The notes under the pieces were generated by a model, which was given only the letters and a program-made list of their open reading frames with translations, did not search any database and had not been told where the DNA came from. From positions 1-45,186 of the forward strand of contig JAEYAW010000011.1 of NCBI GenBank assembly GCA_023404675.1: DNA of 45,186 nt, written 5' to 3'. A program made the position numbers and the translations under genes. This stretch comes from Pseudomonadota bacterium. GTDB lineage: Bacteria; Pseudomonadota; Alphaproteobacteria; Rhizobiales; Xanthobacteraceae. Positions 1 through 8,130 of the stretch are shown here, piece by piece; position 1 is the first letter of the stretch, and each line of letters opens with the position of its first letter.

Positions 1-1381
1 TCACGCGCACATGGCAGTTGTCGAGGATCGAATTGTTCGCGCCGTAGGCTTTTTCGATCTGGTTGAGCGACTGGGCGATGAGGAAGCTCTTCAGCCCGTA
101 GCCGGCCATGAACGCTAGCGCCGACTCGAAGAAGTCCAGGCGGCCGAGCGCCGGAAACTCGTCGAGCATCAGCAGGAGGCGGTGGCGTCCGGCCTTGGCC
201 TGCAGATCCTCGGTCAACCGGCGGCCGATCTGATTGAGGATGAGGCGGATCAGCGGCTTGGTCCGGTTGATGTCGGAGGGTGGCACGACGAGGTAGAGCG
301 TCGTCGGGCGTTTTCCGCCCACGATGTCGGCGATCCGCCAGTCACAGCGCCGCGTCACCTCGGCGACGACAGGATCGCGATAGAGGCCGAGGAAGGACAT
401 GGCGGTGGACAGCACGCCCGATCGTTCGTTGTCGGATTTATTGAGCAGCTCGCGTGCGGCGCTGGCAATGACAGGATGTGGCCCGGCCTCGCCGAGATGC
501 GCCGTCTTCATCATCGCGTCGAGCGTGGATTCGATCGGCCGCTTCGGATCGGACAGGAACGCCGCGACGCCGGCTAGCGTCTTGTCATCCTCGGCATAGA
601 GGACGTGGAGGATCGCGCCGACCAGCAGCGCATGGCTGGTCTTTTCCCAATGGTTGCGCTTTTCGAGGCTGCCTTCGGGATCGACTAGGATGTCGGCGAT
701 ATTCTGGACGTCGCGGACCTCCCATTCGCCGCGGCGGACCTCGATCAGCGGATTGTAGGCGGAAGATTTCGGGTTGGTCGGATCGAACAGCAACACGCGG
801 CCGTGCCTCGCGCGGAAACCGGCGGTGAGCTGCCAGTTCTCGCCCTTGATGTCGTGAACAATCGCCGAGCCCGGCCAGGTCAACAGCGAGGGCACAACGA
901 GGCCAACACCCTTGCCGCTTCGGGTGGGCGCGAAGCACAGAACATGTTCAGGCCCATCATGGCGCAGATAAGCGTGCTCGTAGCGTCCCAGCACGACACC
1001 ATCGGGACCGAGAAGGCCGGCCGTCTCCACCTCCTTCTTCTCGGCCCAACGCGCCGAGCCATAGGTCTCGACCTTCTTGGCCTCGCGTGCACGCCAGACC
1101 GACATGCCGATGGCGACGGCGATCGAGATGAAGCCACCGGACGCCGCGATGAAAGCGCCTTCGACGAAGATCGCGGGTGCGTAGGCGTCGAAGCCGTACC
1201 ACCACCAGAAGAAGGAGGGTGGCAGATAGAAAGGAAAGCCGAACAGCGTGAACCACGGCGCGCCCAACTCCGGCTGGAACGCCAATCGCCAAGCCACCCA
1301 TTCCGTTGCGCCCCAAGTGGTGGCGAGGACGATCAGGAAAACGGTGAGGATCTGGCCCCATAGGATCTTCGTGGCGGACAT
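1..1381 (-). CDS. traG: TraG/VirD4-type conjugal transfer coupling protein (C-terminus beyond window)
   Basis: Coupling ATPase that would bring the relaxase-DNA complex to the type IV secretion channel at the inner membrane. Reading the minus strand from the ATG at 1381 gives 460 codons without a stop, so the C-terminus lies outside the window. The N-terminal ~100 residues hold membrane segments (about 10-30 and 70-95), followed by a cytoplasmic ATPase with Walker A APTRSGKG at about residues 151-158 and a Walker B region RLLLMLDEFPALG further on, both typical of VirD4/TraG. It starts 24 bp after the relaxase stop on the same strand, the usual rlx-traG order of these ICEs. Family assignment is firm; length and C-terminus cannot be judged. 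Confidence 0.93.
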   Translation of the reverse strand, partial: MSATKILWGQILTVFLIVLATTWGATEWVAWRLAFQPELGAPWFTLFGFPFYLPPSFFWWWYGFDAYAPAIFVEGAFIAASGGFISIAVAIGMSVWRAREAKKVETYGSARWAEKKEVETAGLLGPDGVVLGRYEHAYLRHDGPEHVLCFAPTRSGKGVGLVVPSLLTWPGSAIVHDIKGENWQLTAGFRARHGRVLLFDPTNPKSSAYNPLIEVRRGEWEVRDVQNIADILVDPEGSLEKRNHWEKTSHALLVGAILHVLYAEDDKTLAGVAAFLSDPKRPIESTLDAMMKTAHLGEAGPHPVIASAARELLNKSDNERSGVLSTAMSFLGLYRDPVVAEVTRRCDWRIADIVGGKRPTTLYLVVPPSDINRTKPLIRLILNQIGRRLTEDLQAKAGRHRLLLMLDEFPALGRLDFFESALAFMAGYGLKSFLIAQSLNQIEKAYGANNSILDNCHVRV

Positions 1382-1405
1382 TGGAACGGTCCTTTCGGAG
1401 AGAGG

Positions 1406-3145
1406 TTAGAGGCCGAGCCCTCGTTTGCGGCCAAAGCTCCAGTCGATGCCGCCATCATCGCGGGCGACGCCGGAAACATGCTTGCCGAGGTGCTTTTCCA
1501 GAGAGGGTGACCAGGGCACGAGTTGGAAGCCGAGGCCGTCGTCCAGCATGGCAAAGCGGCCGGAGGCGAGTGCCAAACGCTGGCGGTAGGTGCCGGCAAC
1601 ATACTCGCCGCTTCCCGCGCGATTGAACGGCTGGCCTGTTTCGGCGGAGAGTTTTTCGCCGGCCGCTTCCAGCTCGCGACGGCGCAGCGTGTCGATCAGC
1701 CCGCGATTGAAGGTGACACGCTGGCCGTGTCGCTCGCCGAAGCCCTGTCCGACCAGATGATCCGCGCGTCGATCCAGCGCCTGCCGTACCTCGGCGCCGA
1801 AGCCGGCCTCGGACAGGGCGGCAGGTTCGCGCGCGATGTTCTGCCGATCGAGCCAAGTCGCGCCGGTTGCCGTGACCTGACGATCGATATCGAGATCGGA
1901 GCGGACGGCGATTGCGACCCGGCGCTGTCCCTGTGCATCATCGAACGCACGCAACTCGACGATCGAACCCGCCGCGCTGTCACCGGCGGCTTCGAGATCG
2001 GGCAGCTTGATGTGATGGGTGCGGCCGTCGACGCCGTCGACCACGGCGTAGGCGGAGCCCTTCAGCTCGTCATCAAGACCGCGATCGACCAATCGGCCGA
2101 TCACGGGCGCATCGAGGCTTTCGGCCGCGAGCACATAGCCCGCCGAGCCGCGTTCGATGCCGCGATCCGTCAAAGCCCGGTGCATGCGTTTGATGATGTC
2201 GCCGCGCTCGCCGAGTTCACGCAGAGTCGCCTCGGCCTTCGTGTCGATCGCCCATTGACCGGGGCCGACCTGCTCGGCGAGGCCGAGTGTTTCCAGCTTG
2301 CGGAGCCGTCCGACCTTCAGCGCATGAAATTCGTCGAGCCGGACGTTCGGATCGATCGCCGTCTCGATGACGCCCGTGGCATGGCCATCGCGGATAAGCT
2401 GGCGGTCAAGCTGCGTGAAGCGCTCGGCATCGACCTGGCGTTTCAGGCTGCGCTGGATGTCGAGGTCGGTGCGCGGCCCTAATTCCTGCGTGATGAGGTC
2501 ACGCGCGCGGTCGCGCATTCCTTCCTTGATGTAGTCGCGTGAGATGACGAGGTCCTGCCCGTCGTCACGGACCCCGCGCACGATCAGGTGGACATGGGGA
2601 TGCTCGGTGTTCCAGTGGTCGACCGCCACCCAATCGAGGCGGGTGTCGAGATCCTTTTCCATCTGCGTGACGAGATCGCGGGTGAAGGACCGCAGGTCGG
2701 CCATGTCGGGCGCATCGTCGGGCGAGACGATGAACCGGAAATGGTGGCGGTCGTCCTGGCACCGTTCCGCAAAGGCCTTCGGATCGGCGTCGTCGCCCCC
2801 GGGACCGAAGAGATGGGCCTTCTCCCCATCGCGGGTCACGCCTTCGCGGCGCAGATAATTGAGGTGGGTCGCGAGCGGCGCCGAGCGCGATGTCTGGCGC
2901 ACGACGCGCGCCTTGATGACAGCGCCGCGCGTTCGCGCGGTGAGCAGCCGGTTCGCCTGGATGCTCGCACGCTGGCCCCGCCCGAAGCGCGAGCGGTTGC
3001 CGGACACGATCCGGCCGGAGCGTGAGACGCCGGCCCCGGCCTTCTTCGCCGCGGCGAGAGCCTGCGCGATGAAGGGACGAGCCTGCTGCGCACGGGTCGA
3101 GCGGATGCGGCCCGGCCGGATGCGGAAATCACTGTCGCCGGTCAT
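1406..3145 (-). CDS. rlxS: Relaxase/mobilisation nuclease with DUF3363 domain (RlxS-like)
   Basis: Relaxase that would nick oriT and pilot the transferred strand. The N-terminal half has a metal-binding His cluster EHPHVHLIV (H182, H184, H186 counting from the ATG at 3145) preceded by VAVDHWNTEH, and tyrosines such as Y205 (SRDYI) or Y97 that could attack DNA; the C-terminal half matches DUF3363. The ATG at 3145 is chosen over an earlier in-frame ATG at 3229 because an AGG Shine-Dalgarno precedes it and the extra 28 residues look like noncoding DNA. Length from this start is 579 residues. It sits between the lytic transglycosylase and traG, as in ICEMlSymR7A-type elements. The symbol rests on this synteny. 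Confidence 0.9.
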   Translation of the reverse strand: MTGDSDFRIRPGRIRSTRAQQARPFIAQALAAAKKAGAGVSRSGRIVSGNRSRFGRGQRASIQANRLLTARTRGAVIKARVVRQTSRSAPLATHLNYLRREGVTRDGEKAHLFGPGGDDADPKAFAERCQDDRHHFRFIVSPDDAPDMADLRSFTRDLVTQMEKDLDTRLDWVAVDHWNTEHPHVHLIVRGVRDDGQDLVISRDYIKEGMRDRARDLITQELGPRTDLDIQRSLKRQVDAERFTQLDRQLIRDGHATGVIETAIDPNVRLDEFHALKVGRLRKLETLGLAEQVGPGQWAIDTKAEATLRELGERGDIIKRMHRALTDRGIERGSAGYVLAAESLDAPVIGRLVDRGLDDELKGSAYAVVDGVDGRTHHIKLPDLEAAGDSAAGSIVELRAFDDAQGQRRVAIAVRSDLDIDRQVTATGATWLDRQNIAREPAALSEAGFGAEVRQALDRRADHLVGQGFGERHGQRVTFNRGLIDTLRRRELEAAGEKLSAETGQPFNRAGSGEYVAGTYRQRLALASGRFAMLDDGLGFQLVPWSPSLEKHLGKHVSGVARDDGGIDWSFGRKRGLGL

Positions 3146-3199
3146 GGCTGATGCCTCGCACATCGCGCCAAGCACAGGAAATCGCAGGAAAATCGGCGT

Positions 3200-3290
3200 A
3201 GTCGTGAGGTGCGGGGAAATCCCGCACATCGCGAAATCGCCTCATAACCTATTGAAAAACCACAACCGACCCAAGCCGCACCTCGCGGCC
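3200..3290. other. Candidate origin of transfer (inverted repeats upstream of the relaxase gene)
   Basis: The 244-bp gap between the lytic transglycosylase stop and the relaxase start has a perfect 7-bp inverted repeat GTGCGGG...CCCGCAC (3209-3215 and 3221-3227, 5-bp loop). GAGGTGCGG at 3206-3214 recurs in inverted orientation as CCGCACCTC at 3276-3284. Hairpins beside a relaxase gene are the usual place for oriT. No nic consensus was recognised, so this is a positional inference. Confidence 0.4.
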
Positions 3291-3389
3291 TTTTATCCTG
3301 CCATCGTCCGGTCGTGTTGCCTGCCTCTACCCTCAACGCACACCATGACGCGCTTGAGCACGCTATCGTGCGATCAGGAACCGGGCTGC

Positions 3390-4163
3390 TCATGGCGCAT
3401 TCCTTTGGCCCGAACGCGGGACAAACAGCCCGCCCGACTGCGGCTCGATGGCGGAAACATCGCGCACGGACGATGTCGTCATCGCGGCATCGGAAGCGCG
3501 CTCGGCCGGTACGGGAACGGGTATCGATATGCGCTCAGCTTGCGCGATGAACAGCGGCGCGCGTGTCCAGGCGAGTGCATCGGCCGCGGCGGCCACGATC
3601 GGCCAAGTCGCATCGCCGCTGGTCACCGACGGCGCGACGATGGCGACATAGGCGCGCGTTTCCGCGGGCAGCGCCCGGCCCTTCAGCGAGTCCTCGTAAC
3701 GACCAGGACCGGCATTGTAGGCCGCGATCCAGCCGGGCGATCCGTAGCGATCGAACAGCTCGCGGATGTAGCCGGCGCCGGCGATGATGTTGTCATGCGG
3801 ATCATAAGGATCAGCGCCGAGACGGTGGCGAAGGCGCAAGCCTGCCCAAGTGGGCGGCATGATCTGCATCAGGCCCATCGCGCCCTTCGGCGAAAGGGCG
3901 CGTGGATCGCCTGCACTTTCGGCACGCATCACCGCCCTGATCCATGCGATCGGAACGCCGAAGCGCCGCGAAGCCTCGGCGATATGATCGCCATAGGGAT
4001 CGCGTGGCGACGGTCGATCGGCGCCCAAGTCCTGCGCCATCGTGATCGCCGGCATGATGCTCGCGAGGCTAAGGCCGGAAAGGAGGAGGAGAGCCATGCG
4101 CCGGGCAGCGCAGCGCGGCCCGGACGCAATCGAACGGCTCCTCGGTTGACGAGAGCCAAGCAT
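3390..4163 (-). CDS. Exported lytic transglycosylase, VirB1/TrbN-like
   Basis: Periplasmic muramidase that opens peptidoglycan locally for the conjugation machine. It has an N-terminal signal (hydrophobic MALLLLSGLSLASIMPAI from residue 23, likely cleavage after TMA) and a soluble-lytic-transglycosylase domain with catalytic Glu in MRAES (E82), then GAMGLMQIMPPTW and YNAGPG motifs in the standard order. The ATG at 4163 follows the upstream DUF736 stop by 3 bp and has an AAGGA Shine-Dalgarno inside that gene's end; an alternative start at 4097 would still keep the signal peptide. The C-terminal ~100 residues are low-complexity Ala/Val/Pro. Product class is secure. Confidence 0.9.
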   Translation of the reverse strand: MLGSRQPRSRSIASGPRCAARRMALLLLSGLSLASIMPAITMAQDLGADRPSPRDPYGDHIAEASRRFGVPIAWIRAVMRAESAGDPRALSPKGAMGLMQIMPPTWAGLRLRHRLGADPYDPHDNIIAGAGYIRELFDRYGSPGWIAAYNAGPGRYEDSLKGRALPAETRAYVAIVAPSVTSGDATWPIVAAAADALAWTRAPLFIAQAERISIPVPVPAERASDAAMTTSSVRDVSAIEPQSGGLFVPRSGQRNAP

Positions 4164-4166
4164 CGC

Positions 4167-4514
4167 TCAGTCCTTCTCGCCGCGATCGCGCGGACGCGAC
4201 CAATGCAGCGACCAGGCCGAGCCGCCATCGTCGTCGCGGAACATGTTGGCGCGGATCGGGTGCGGGAATGTCGGATCGTCGATCAGCAGCGCGACGTATT
4301 CGCCGGCCTTCTCTCCGGAGCGTTTCCATCCGGCGCCGATCTCCGCGCCCGGCTCATTGTTCATGCCGTCGAAGACATGCACGCGATACTGCGGTGCGTT
4401 CTCAACCTCGGTCGGTTCGGCTGCGATGATTATGACGTCCTGGTTCAAAACCAGCGTCGTCAGATGCCCGACGAAGCCGGTCTCGTCGCGCGTGAATTCG
4501 CCAATCTGGGGCAT
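4167..4514 (-). CDS. DUF736 family protein (first copy)
   Basis: Small 115-residue protein found throughout alphaproteobacterial ICE transfer operons; function unknown. The sequence MPQIGEFTRDETG...WSLHWSRPR follows the DUF736 pattern (an N-terminal IGxF strand and a C-terminal WSRP). The start at 4514 is set by a strong GAAGGAG seven bases upstream; further upstream in-frame ATGs lack one. It lies between traF and the lytic transglycosylase in the transfer operon. A second, diverged copy is at 9824-10147. Confidence 0.9.
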   Translation of the reverse strand: MPQIGEFTRDETGFVGHLTTLVLNQDVIIIAAEPTEVENAPQYRVHVFDGMNNEPGAEIGAGWKRSGEKAGEYVALLIDDPTFPHPIRANMFRDDDGGSAWSLHWSRPRDRGEKD

Positions 4515-4584
4515 GTCAGTCTCCTTCGCGGTGGGGATTGGGACAGCCATCGGCGAGCACCGCTCCCGCCGAATGGGAAGGCGG

Positions 4585-5130
4585 TCAGCGTGTCGGCGCA
4601 CGCCATTCGAAGCGGCCGGTGCCGTCTTCATCGGTCCACAGTGGGACGGCACGGCCGATGATCTGGTCGGTCGAGATCAGGCCGAAGTAGCGGCCGTCGA
4701 GGCTGTCGCGGACCTGCCAGTTCATGAGGAAGACTTCGCCAGTCTGGACCCGGCGGCAGCCTTGCCAGACGGGAAGATCGCGGCCTGCGCGATCGCGCTC
4801 CAGTGCCGCACCGACCTCCACACCATCGACGGTGATAGTGAGGTTCGAACGGCAAACGGTCTGCCCGGAGACGGCGAGGATGCGCTTCATCAGCGGCACG
4901 CCCTTGGGCAGGTAGCCGCGCTCGGCGAGGAATGTCGCGAGCGGCTCGGGCGCATCGACCGCAACGAGATCGGTAACGTCGAGCGGCCCGTCGAAGTCGA
5001 TCGAATAGAACCCGATGGGCGCGCTCGCCGATGCGTTCCAGATCAGCTTGATGGGCATCGGCGTGAGGCCGGGATAGCCGACGCTGAGCGCGGCGAGCGT
5101 CGTCGCCAGGAGAAGTCCGGCGCGGCTCAC
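4585..5130 (-). CDS. traF: TraF-type S26 signal peptidase
   Basis: Inner-membrane serine peptidase; TraF of related conjugation systems cyclises or matures the pilin TrbC. One N-terminal membrane segment (about residues 4-22) is followed by the Ser-containing motif NASASAPIGFYS (catalytic S36 expected) and the Lys-containing motif LMKRILAV (K82), then the tail motif DSLDGRYFG typical of S26. The start is a GTG at 5130 that overlaps the DUF2840 stop (GTGA) and has AAAGG upstream; the longer in-frame ATG at 5229 lies within DUF2840 and is unlikely. Length 181 residues. The GTGA overlap indicates translational coupling with DUF2840. Confidence 0.9.
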   Translation of the reverse strand: MSRAGLLLATTLAALSVGYPGLTPMPIKLIWNASASAPIGFYSIDFDGPLDVTDLVAVDAPEPLATFLAERGYLPKGVPLMKRILAVSGQTVCRSNLTITVDGVEVGAALERDRAGRDLPVWQGCRRVQTGEVFLMNWQVRDSLDGRYFGLISTDQIIGRAVPLWTDEDGTGRFEWRAPTR

Positions 5131-5648
5131 GACTCGGCCTTTCGGCGCAGCAGGAATGCGCGATGATGGTCGAGCGTGTAGGTGCGCGGCTCGTGTCCAG
5201 CAGCGAGCCGGTTGTGGACGTGACGCCAATGATCGGGCGAAACCGCTTCGGGATCGATGCCGATGCGCTCGATGGCGTCGATCGCCTGCAGCACGCGCTC
5301 GACCCTGGGCCAGCTCTCGACCTTCAGCAGGATTTCGCCGCCAGGACGAACGAAAGGCAGCGTCTGGTACGTCTCGCCGCGCGCAACCGAGCGCACGACG
5401 TCGATGCGCGAGATGATCGTTCCGAAGTCATTCGAGGCCCAGCGCACGAAGGCGAAGACCGCGCCGGGGCGAAAAGACAGGACACGCCGACGGCGATCGA
5501 GAATCTGTTCGTGGGCGTGCGTGCCGAAGCGGATCCAGTTCTCGATCTTCTTCTCAACCCAGGTCAGTTCGACATGGGTGAGATTGTCTTGGTGGCGTGC
5601 GGTCGGCGTCGGGCCGCCGCGCGCGCGGGGGGCCGCGGCGCCGGTCAT
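5127..5648 (-). CDS. DUF2840 family protein
   Basis: 173-residue protein of unknown function, nearly always found between parA and traF in this ICE family. The body from VELTWVEKKIENWIRFG to the Trp/His-rich SPDHWRHVHNRLA and the end YTLDHHRAFLLRRK matches DUF2840. It is coupled on both sides: its ATG (5648) overlaps the stop of the ribbon-helix-helix gene, and its stop overlaps the traF start. No signal peptide or membrane segment is seen. Role in transfer is inferred from position only. Confidence 0.85.
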   Translation of the reverse strand: MTGAAAPRARGGPTPTARHQDNLTHVELTWVEKKIENWIRFGTHAHEQILDRRRRVLSFRPGAVFAFVRWASNDFGTIISRIDVVRSVARGETYQTLPFVRPGGEILLKVESWPRVERVLQAIDAIERIGIDPEAVSPDHWRHVHNRLAAGHEPRTYTLDHHRAFLLRRKAES

Positions 5649-5899
5649 GAGGGGTCTCCTTCGATGTGTGGGAATTCGCGCGCGAGCATCTCGCGCAGCA
5701 TGTCGGCAACGGTAACGCCGCGCCGGAAGGCAGCGATCTTGATCCGTCCACGTAAGGCGGGCGTGACGTCGATCGTCATGCGGGCGGTGAAGGCTTCATC
5801 GTCCGGCGCGCGCGGCGCGGTGGCATCTGCGGCCTTGATCCAGGCCTCTTGATTGGTCGGACGTGCCGCAAAGCCGCGCCGTTCGGATCGCTCGCTCAT
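5645..5899 (-). CDS. Small ribbon-helix-helix-like protein paired with ParA
   Basis: 84-residue protein translated from the ATG at 5899, which overlaps the parA stop (ATGA). Its C-terminal half, TARMTIDVTPALRGRIKIAAFRRGVTVADMLREML, has the strand-helix-helix pattern of Arc/MetJ-type DNA binders. Position directly after parA suggests a ParG-like centromere-binding partner or autorepressor. In-frame sequence upstream of 5899 lies inside parA and is not part of this gene. Partner role is inference. Confidence 0.75.
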   Translation of the reverse strand: MSERSERRGFAARPTNQEAWIKAADATAPRAPDDEAFTARMTIDVTPALRGRIKIAAFRRGVTVADMLREMLAREFPHIEGDPS

Positions 5900-6534
5900 G
5901 GTGAGATCCTTTCGAGCTCGGTGACGAGCGCCGCGATCTCGCGCGCGGCGGGTCCGTCGTCGTCGATCTCGAAAGCGAGCCGGCCCGATTGCGCGGCGTC
6001 GGCGTAGATGACGCGCTGTCCGATCGCCGTGCGCAGCACTGGCGGATCGTGGTCGGCGAGCGTCTCGGCCGTCTCGCGGGCGATCACGGTGCGCGCGCCG
6101 CAGCGATTGAGGACGAAGCGAGCGCGAAGCTCCGGCCGATAGATGCGCGCCTCCGACAGGAGCGCCAGCATCTCGGCCGAGGCCCAACCATCGAGCGGCG
6201 ACGGCTGCACGGGGATCAGCACGAGGTCGGCGGCGAGCAGCGCGGATCGCATCAGCCCGGCGACGCGCGGCGGCCCGTCGATCACCACATGATCGACATC
6301 GCGCGCCAGCTCGGGCGCCTCACGGTGGAGCGTGTCGCGCGCCAGGCCGACGACGCCGAACAGGCGCGGCGCGTGCTCGCGGGCGCGTTGCTGCGACCAG
6401 TCGAGCGCCGAACCCTGGGGGTCCGCATCGACGAGCGTGACCCGCTTTCCCCTACCGGCCCATTCGCCGGCTAGGTGCAGCGCCAGCGTCGTCTTGCCGA
6501 CGCCGCCCTTCTGGTTGAGGAAGGCCACGATCAT
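5896..6534 (-). CDS. parA: ParA family partition ATPase
   Basis: Deviant Walker ATPase that would position the excised, replicating form of the element in the cell. It shows the deviant Walker A KGGVGKT at residues 9-15, VTLVDADPQGSALDW (Walker A') and HVVIDGPPR (Walker B), in a 212-residue protein, typical of small plasmid ParA proteins without an N-terminal HTH. Its ATG overlaps the repA stop and its stop overlaps the next start, so repA-parA-RHH form one coupled unit. A second partition-type protein, a large ParB at 19508-21646, is encoded elsewhere in the element. Confidence 0.93.
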   Translation of the reverse strand: MIVAFLNQKGGVGKTTLALHLAGEWAGRGKRVTLVDADPQGSALDWSQQRAREHAPRLFGVVGLARDTLHREAPELARDVDHVVIDGPPRVAGLMRSALLAADLVLIPVQPSPLDGWASAEMLALLSEARIYRPELRARFVLNRCGARTVIARETAETLADHDPPVLRTAIGQRVIYADAAQSGRLAFEIDDDGPAAREIAALVTELERISP

Positions 6535-7691
6535 CGGCGGCCTCCCGGGCGTGGACCGAAGGGAAGCTGCGGAGGGCCGGAGGTCCCGTTTCTCGCCGCG
6601 CCAGCGTTGGTAAGAGCGGCGCTGCTGGTGCGCCGCTTGCCAGCGGCGCTTAGCGCGTTCGCGGCCTGCCGGACGAGGTTTTCCACCTCTCGCGCGCGCT
6701 CTTCAAAGTTAGATTCTCTGTTAGATTCTAAGTTAGCGAGGCGATTTTCGGTTCTGCTGTCGTGGGTTAGGCCGTGTTTCGGTTCCCGTTGGCACGAGGG
6801 GCCGGTTCCTGATGGCACGCGCTTTCGGGTTCCCGATGGCACGAAGCCTTTCACAGCTTTTCCACAGGGCGGCGTCCGCTCGAAAGCGAGCAACGTTCGG
6901 CCGCCGGCCTCGATCTCGAGGAACAGCGTGTAGCCGGGAAGCGGCTGGCGACGGATGATGTCGCGCAGCTCGAAGGCGAAGCGTTTGTACGGTGACAACG
7001 CGCCGGATTTCTGGTGGAGGTGGCGAAAGTCGAATCGCCAGCCATTGCGCTGGCGCCCGCCGTGCTTGCGCACCAGGCGATAGAGCCAGCGATCGAGCCC
7101 GCCTGTGAGATCGAAATAGGCCCGGTCGATCGTCAGCACGAGCGCATCGTCGAGAACGGCCTGATAAAACCAGTCCGGGACGATCATCTCGATCCCGTCC
7201 GGCTTGCCGTTGCGGTTGGTGCGCTCCTTCCACTCGTTGATCCACGAGAAGCGATGACGCCGGCCCTCGGCGGATTGGCGGATCGAGGTGCAGACCGTCG
7301 TGGATTGCAGACGATCGAGCGCGGCCTTCAAGCGCTGATAGTCGCGTAAGGACGTGCCGCGGCCGATGAATTTGAGAATTTCATAGGGCGTGGCGACCAT
7401 CAGGCGCGACGTGCGCAGGCCGGCGTCACGCGCCTCGACGATCTGGCTCGCCGCCCAGATCAGGATGTCGGCGTCCCAAATGGTCGCCATGCCGTGATCG
7501 GGCACGGCCTCGACGCGGATCGACACATTGCCGGCGGCGAAGTCGATCGGCGCGACGCGGTGCGATTTGGAGAGGGAGAAAAACGGATAGGCCATGAGAT
7601 CCTGTGCGTCTCGTGCTGCGAACTCGCCGGGGAGCGCACGGAACAGATCGAGCTGCCCGCGCTCCGAGAGGGACTGGTGTCGCGCCGCCAT
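6531..7691 (-). CDS. repA: Replication initiator protein A (RepA/RPA family)
   Basis: 386-residue initiator like those of broad-host-range plasmids and many alphaproteobacterial ICEs; it would allow the excised circle to replicate. The core MAYPFFSLSKSHRVAPIDF, IWDADILIWAASQ and the winged-helix stretch SLRDYQRLKAALDRLQSTTV through WFYQAVLDDALVLTIDRAYFDLTGG are characteristic. The last ~110 residues are variable and encode three copies of a V-P-S-G-T-like peptide, because the DNA carries three iteron-like repeats (6781-6845). Start at 7691 fits the beginning of the family. The gene is coupled to parA by a 4-nt overlap. Confidence 0.9.
   Translation of the reverse strand: MAARHQSLSERGQLDLFRALPGEFAARDAQDLMAYPFFSLSKSHRVAPIDFAAGNVSIRVEAVPDHGMATIWDADILIWAASQIVEARDAGLRTSRLMVATPYEILKFIGRGTSLRDYQRLKAALDRLQSTTVCTSIRQSAEGRRHRFSWINEWKERTNRNGKPDGIEMIVPDWFYQAVLDDALVLTIDRAYFDLTGGLDRWLYRLVRKHGGRQRNGWRFDFRHLHQKSGALSPYKRFAFELRDIIRRQPLPGYTLFLEIEAGGRTLLAFERTPPCGKAVKGFVPSGTRKRVPSGTGPSCQREPKHGLTHDSRTENRLANLESNRESNFEERAREVENLVRQAANALSAAGKRRTSSAALTNAGAARNGTSGPPQLPFGPRPGGRR
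6679..6866. repeat. Iteron-like repeats and DnaA-box matches inside the repA 3' end (candidate oriV)
   Basis: Three direct repeats of GGTTCCCGATGGCACGAA or close variants start at 6781, 6804 and 6828 (23- and 24-bp spacing, about two helical turns). TTTTCCACA at 6858-6866 is an exact match to the DnaA-box consensus TTWTNCACA, and TTTTCCACC at 6679-6687 is one base off. GTTAGATTCT at 6708 and 6720 is a shorter AT-richer direct repeat with a partial third copy (GTTAG) at 6733. Regular iterons, a DnaA box and AT-richer repeats inside an initiator gene suggest an origin embedded in the coding sequence. Confidence 0.55.
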
Positions 7692-7709
7692 TCGGGAATC
7701 CGGGGGCGA

Positions 7710-7991
7710 TCAGCGCGCGTATCGTCCGGCATGTGCCGGCGGCGCAGGCGTATGGCGCTTGGCCGGAAGCACGCTGCCGCGCGGATCGGAGGTGGAGGTG
7801 ACGGCGCCGCGCTCGGCCCAGGCCTCAAGATCGTCGACCGCATAAACGACGCGACCGCCGAGCTTGCGATAGGCCGGACCCGTTCCGTAAGTCCGATGCT
7901 TTTCGAGGGTGCGGGCCGATAGGCTGAGGAATTCGGCGGCTTCCTTGGTGCGCAGGTAGCGCGGCGGGAGAACGGCGAGATCAGGTCGCAT
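7710..7991 (-). CDS. AlpA/excisionase-type helix-turn-helix protein (RdfS-like)
   Basis: 93-residue protein with a MerR/AlpA-type winged helix: RYLRTKEAAEFLSLSARTLEKHRTYGTGPAYRKLGGRVVYAVDDLEAW. In ICEMlSymR7A the recombination directionality factor RdfS is such a protein and lies at the head of the repA/traF/rlxS gene run, as here. The start at 7991 has a GGAGG seven bases upstream; in-frame codons further upstream look like noncoding DNA. It ends 18 bp before repA, so excision and replication/transfer genes are probably co-transcribed. Excisionase function is inferred from synteny. Confidence 0.82.
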   Translation of the reverse strand: MRPDLAVLPPRYLRTKEAAEFLSLSARTLEKHRTYGTGPAYRKLGGRVVYAVDDLEAWAERGAVTSTSDPRGSVLPAKRHTPAPPAHAGRYAR

Positions 7992-8130
7992 GGGAGGGCC
8001 TCCGTGGGTTCGTTGGGGCCGCCGGGAAGCGGCGGGTAACGAAGGCCACGTTGGCGAAGCAGGGCCGGCGAGATGCAGGGCGAATTCAGGGGGGCCTAAA
8101 TTCGCCCACCAAGAGTCGGATGGAGATCGG

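Noticed and set aside
2859..4661. 600-codon plus-strand open frame
   Set aside because: Antisense to relaxase, lytic transglycosylase and DUF736, all of which have motifs and ribosome binding sites; the frame has no recognisable domain and arises from GC-rich codon bias.
6531..7691. Sequencing-error explanation for the repeated V-P-S-G-T peptide in RepA
   Set aside because: The three copies differ in sequence and have regular spacing, which fits genuine iterons better than an assembly artefact.
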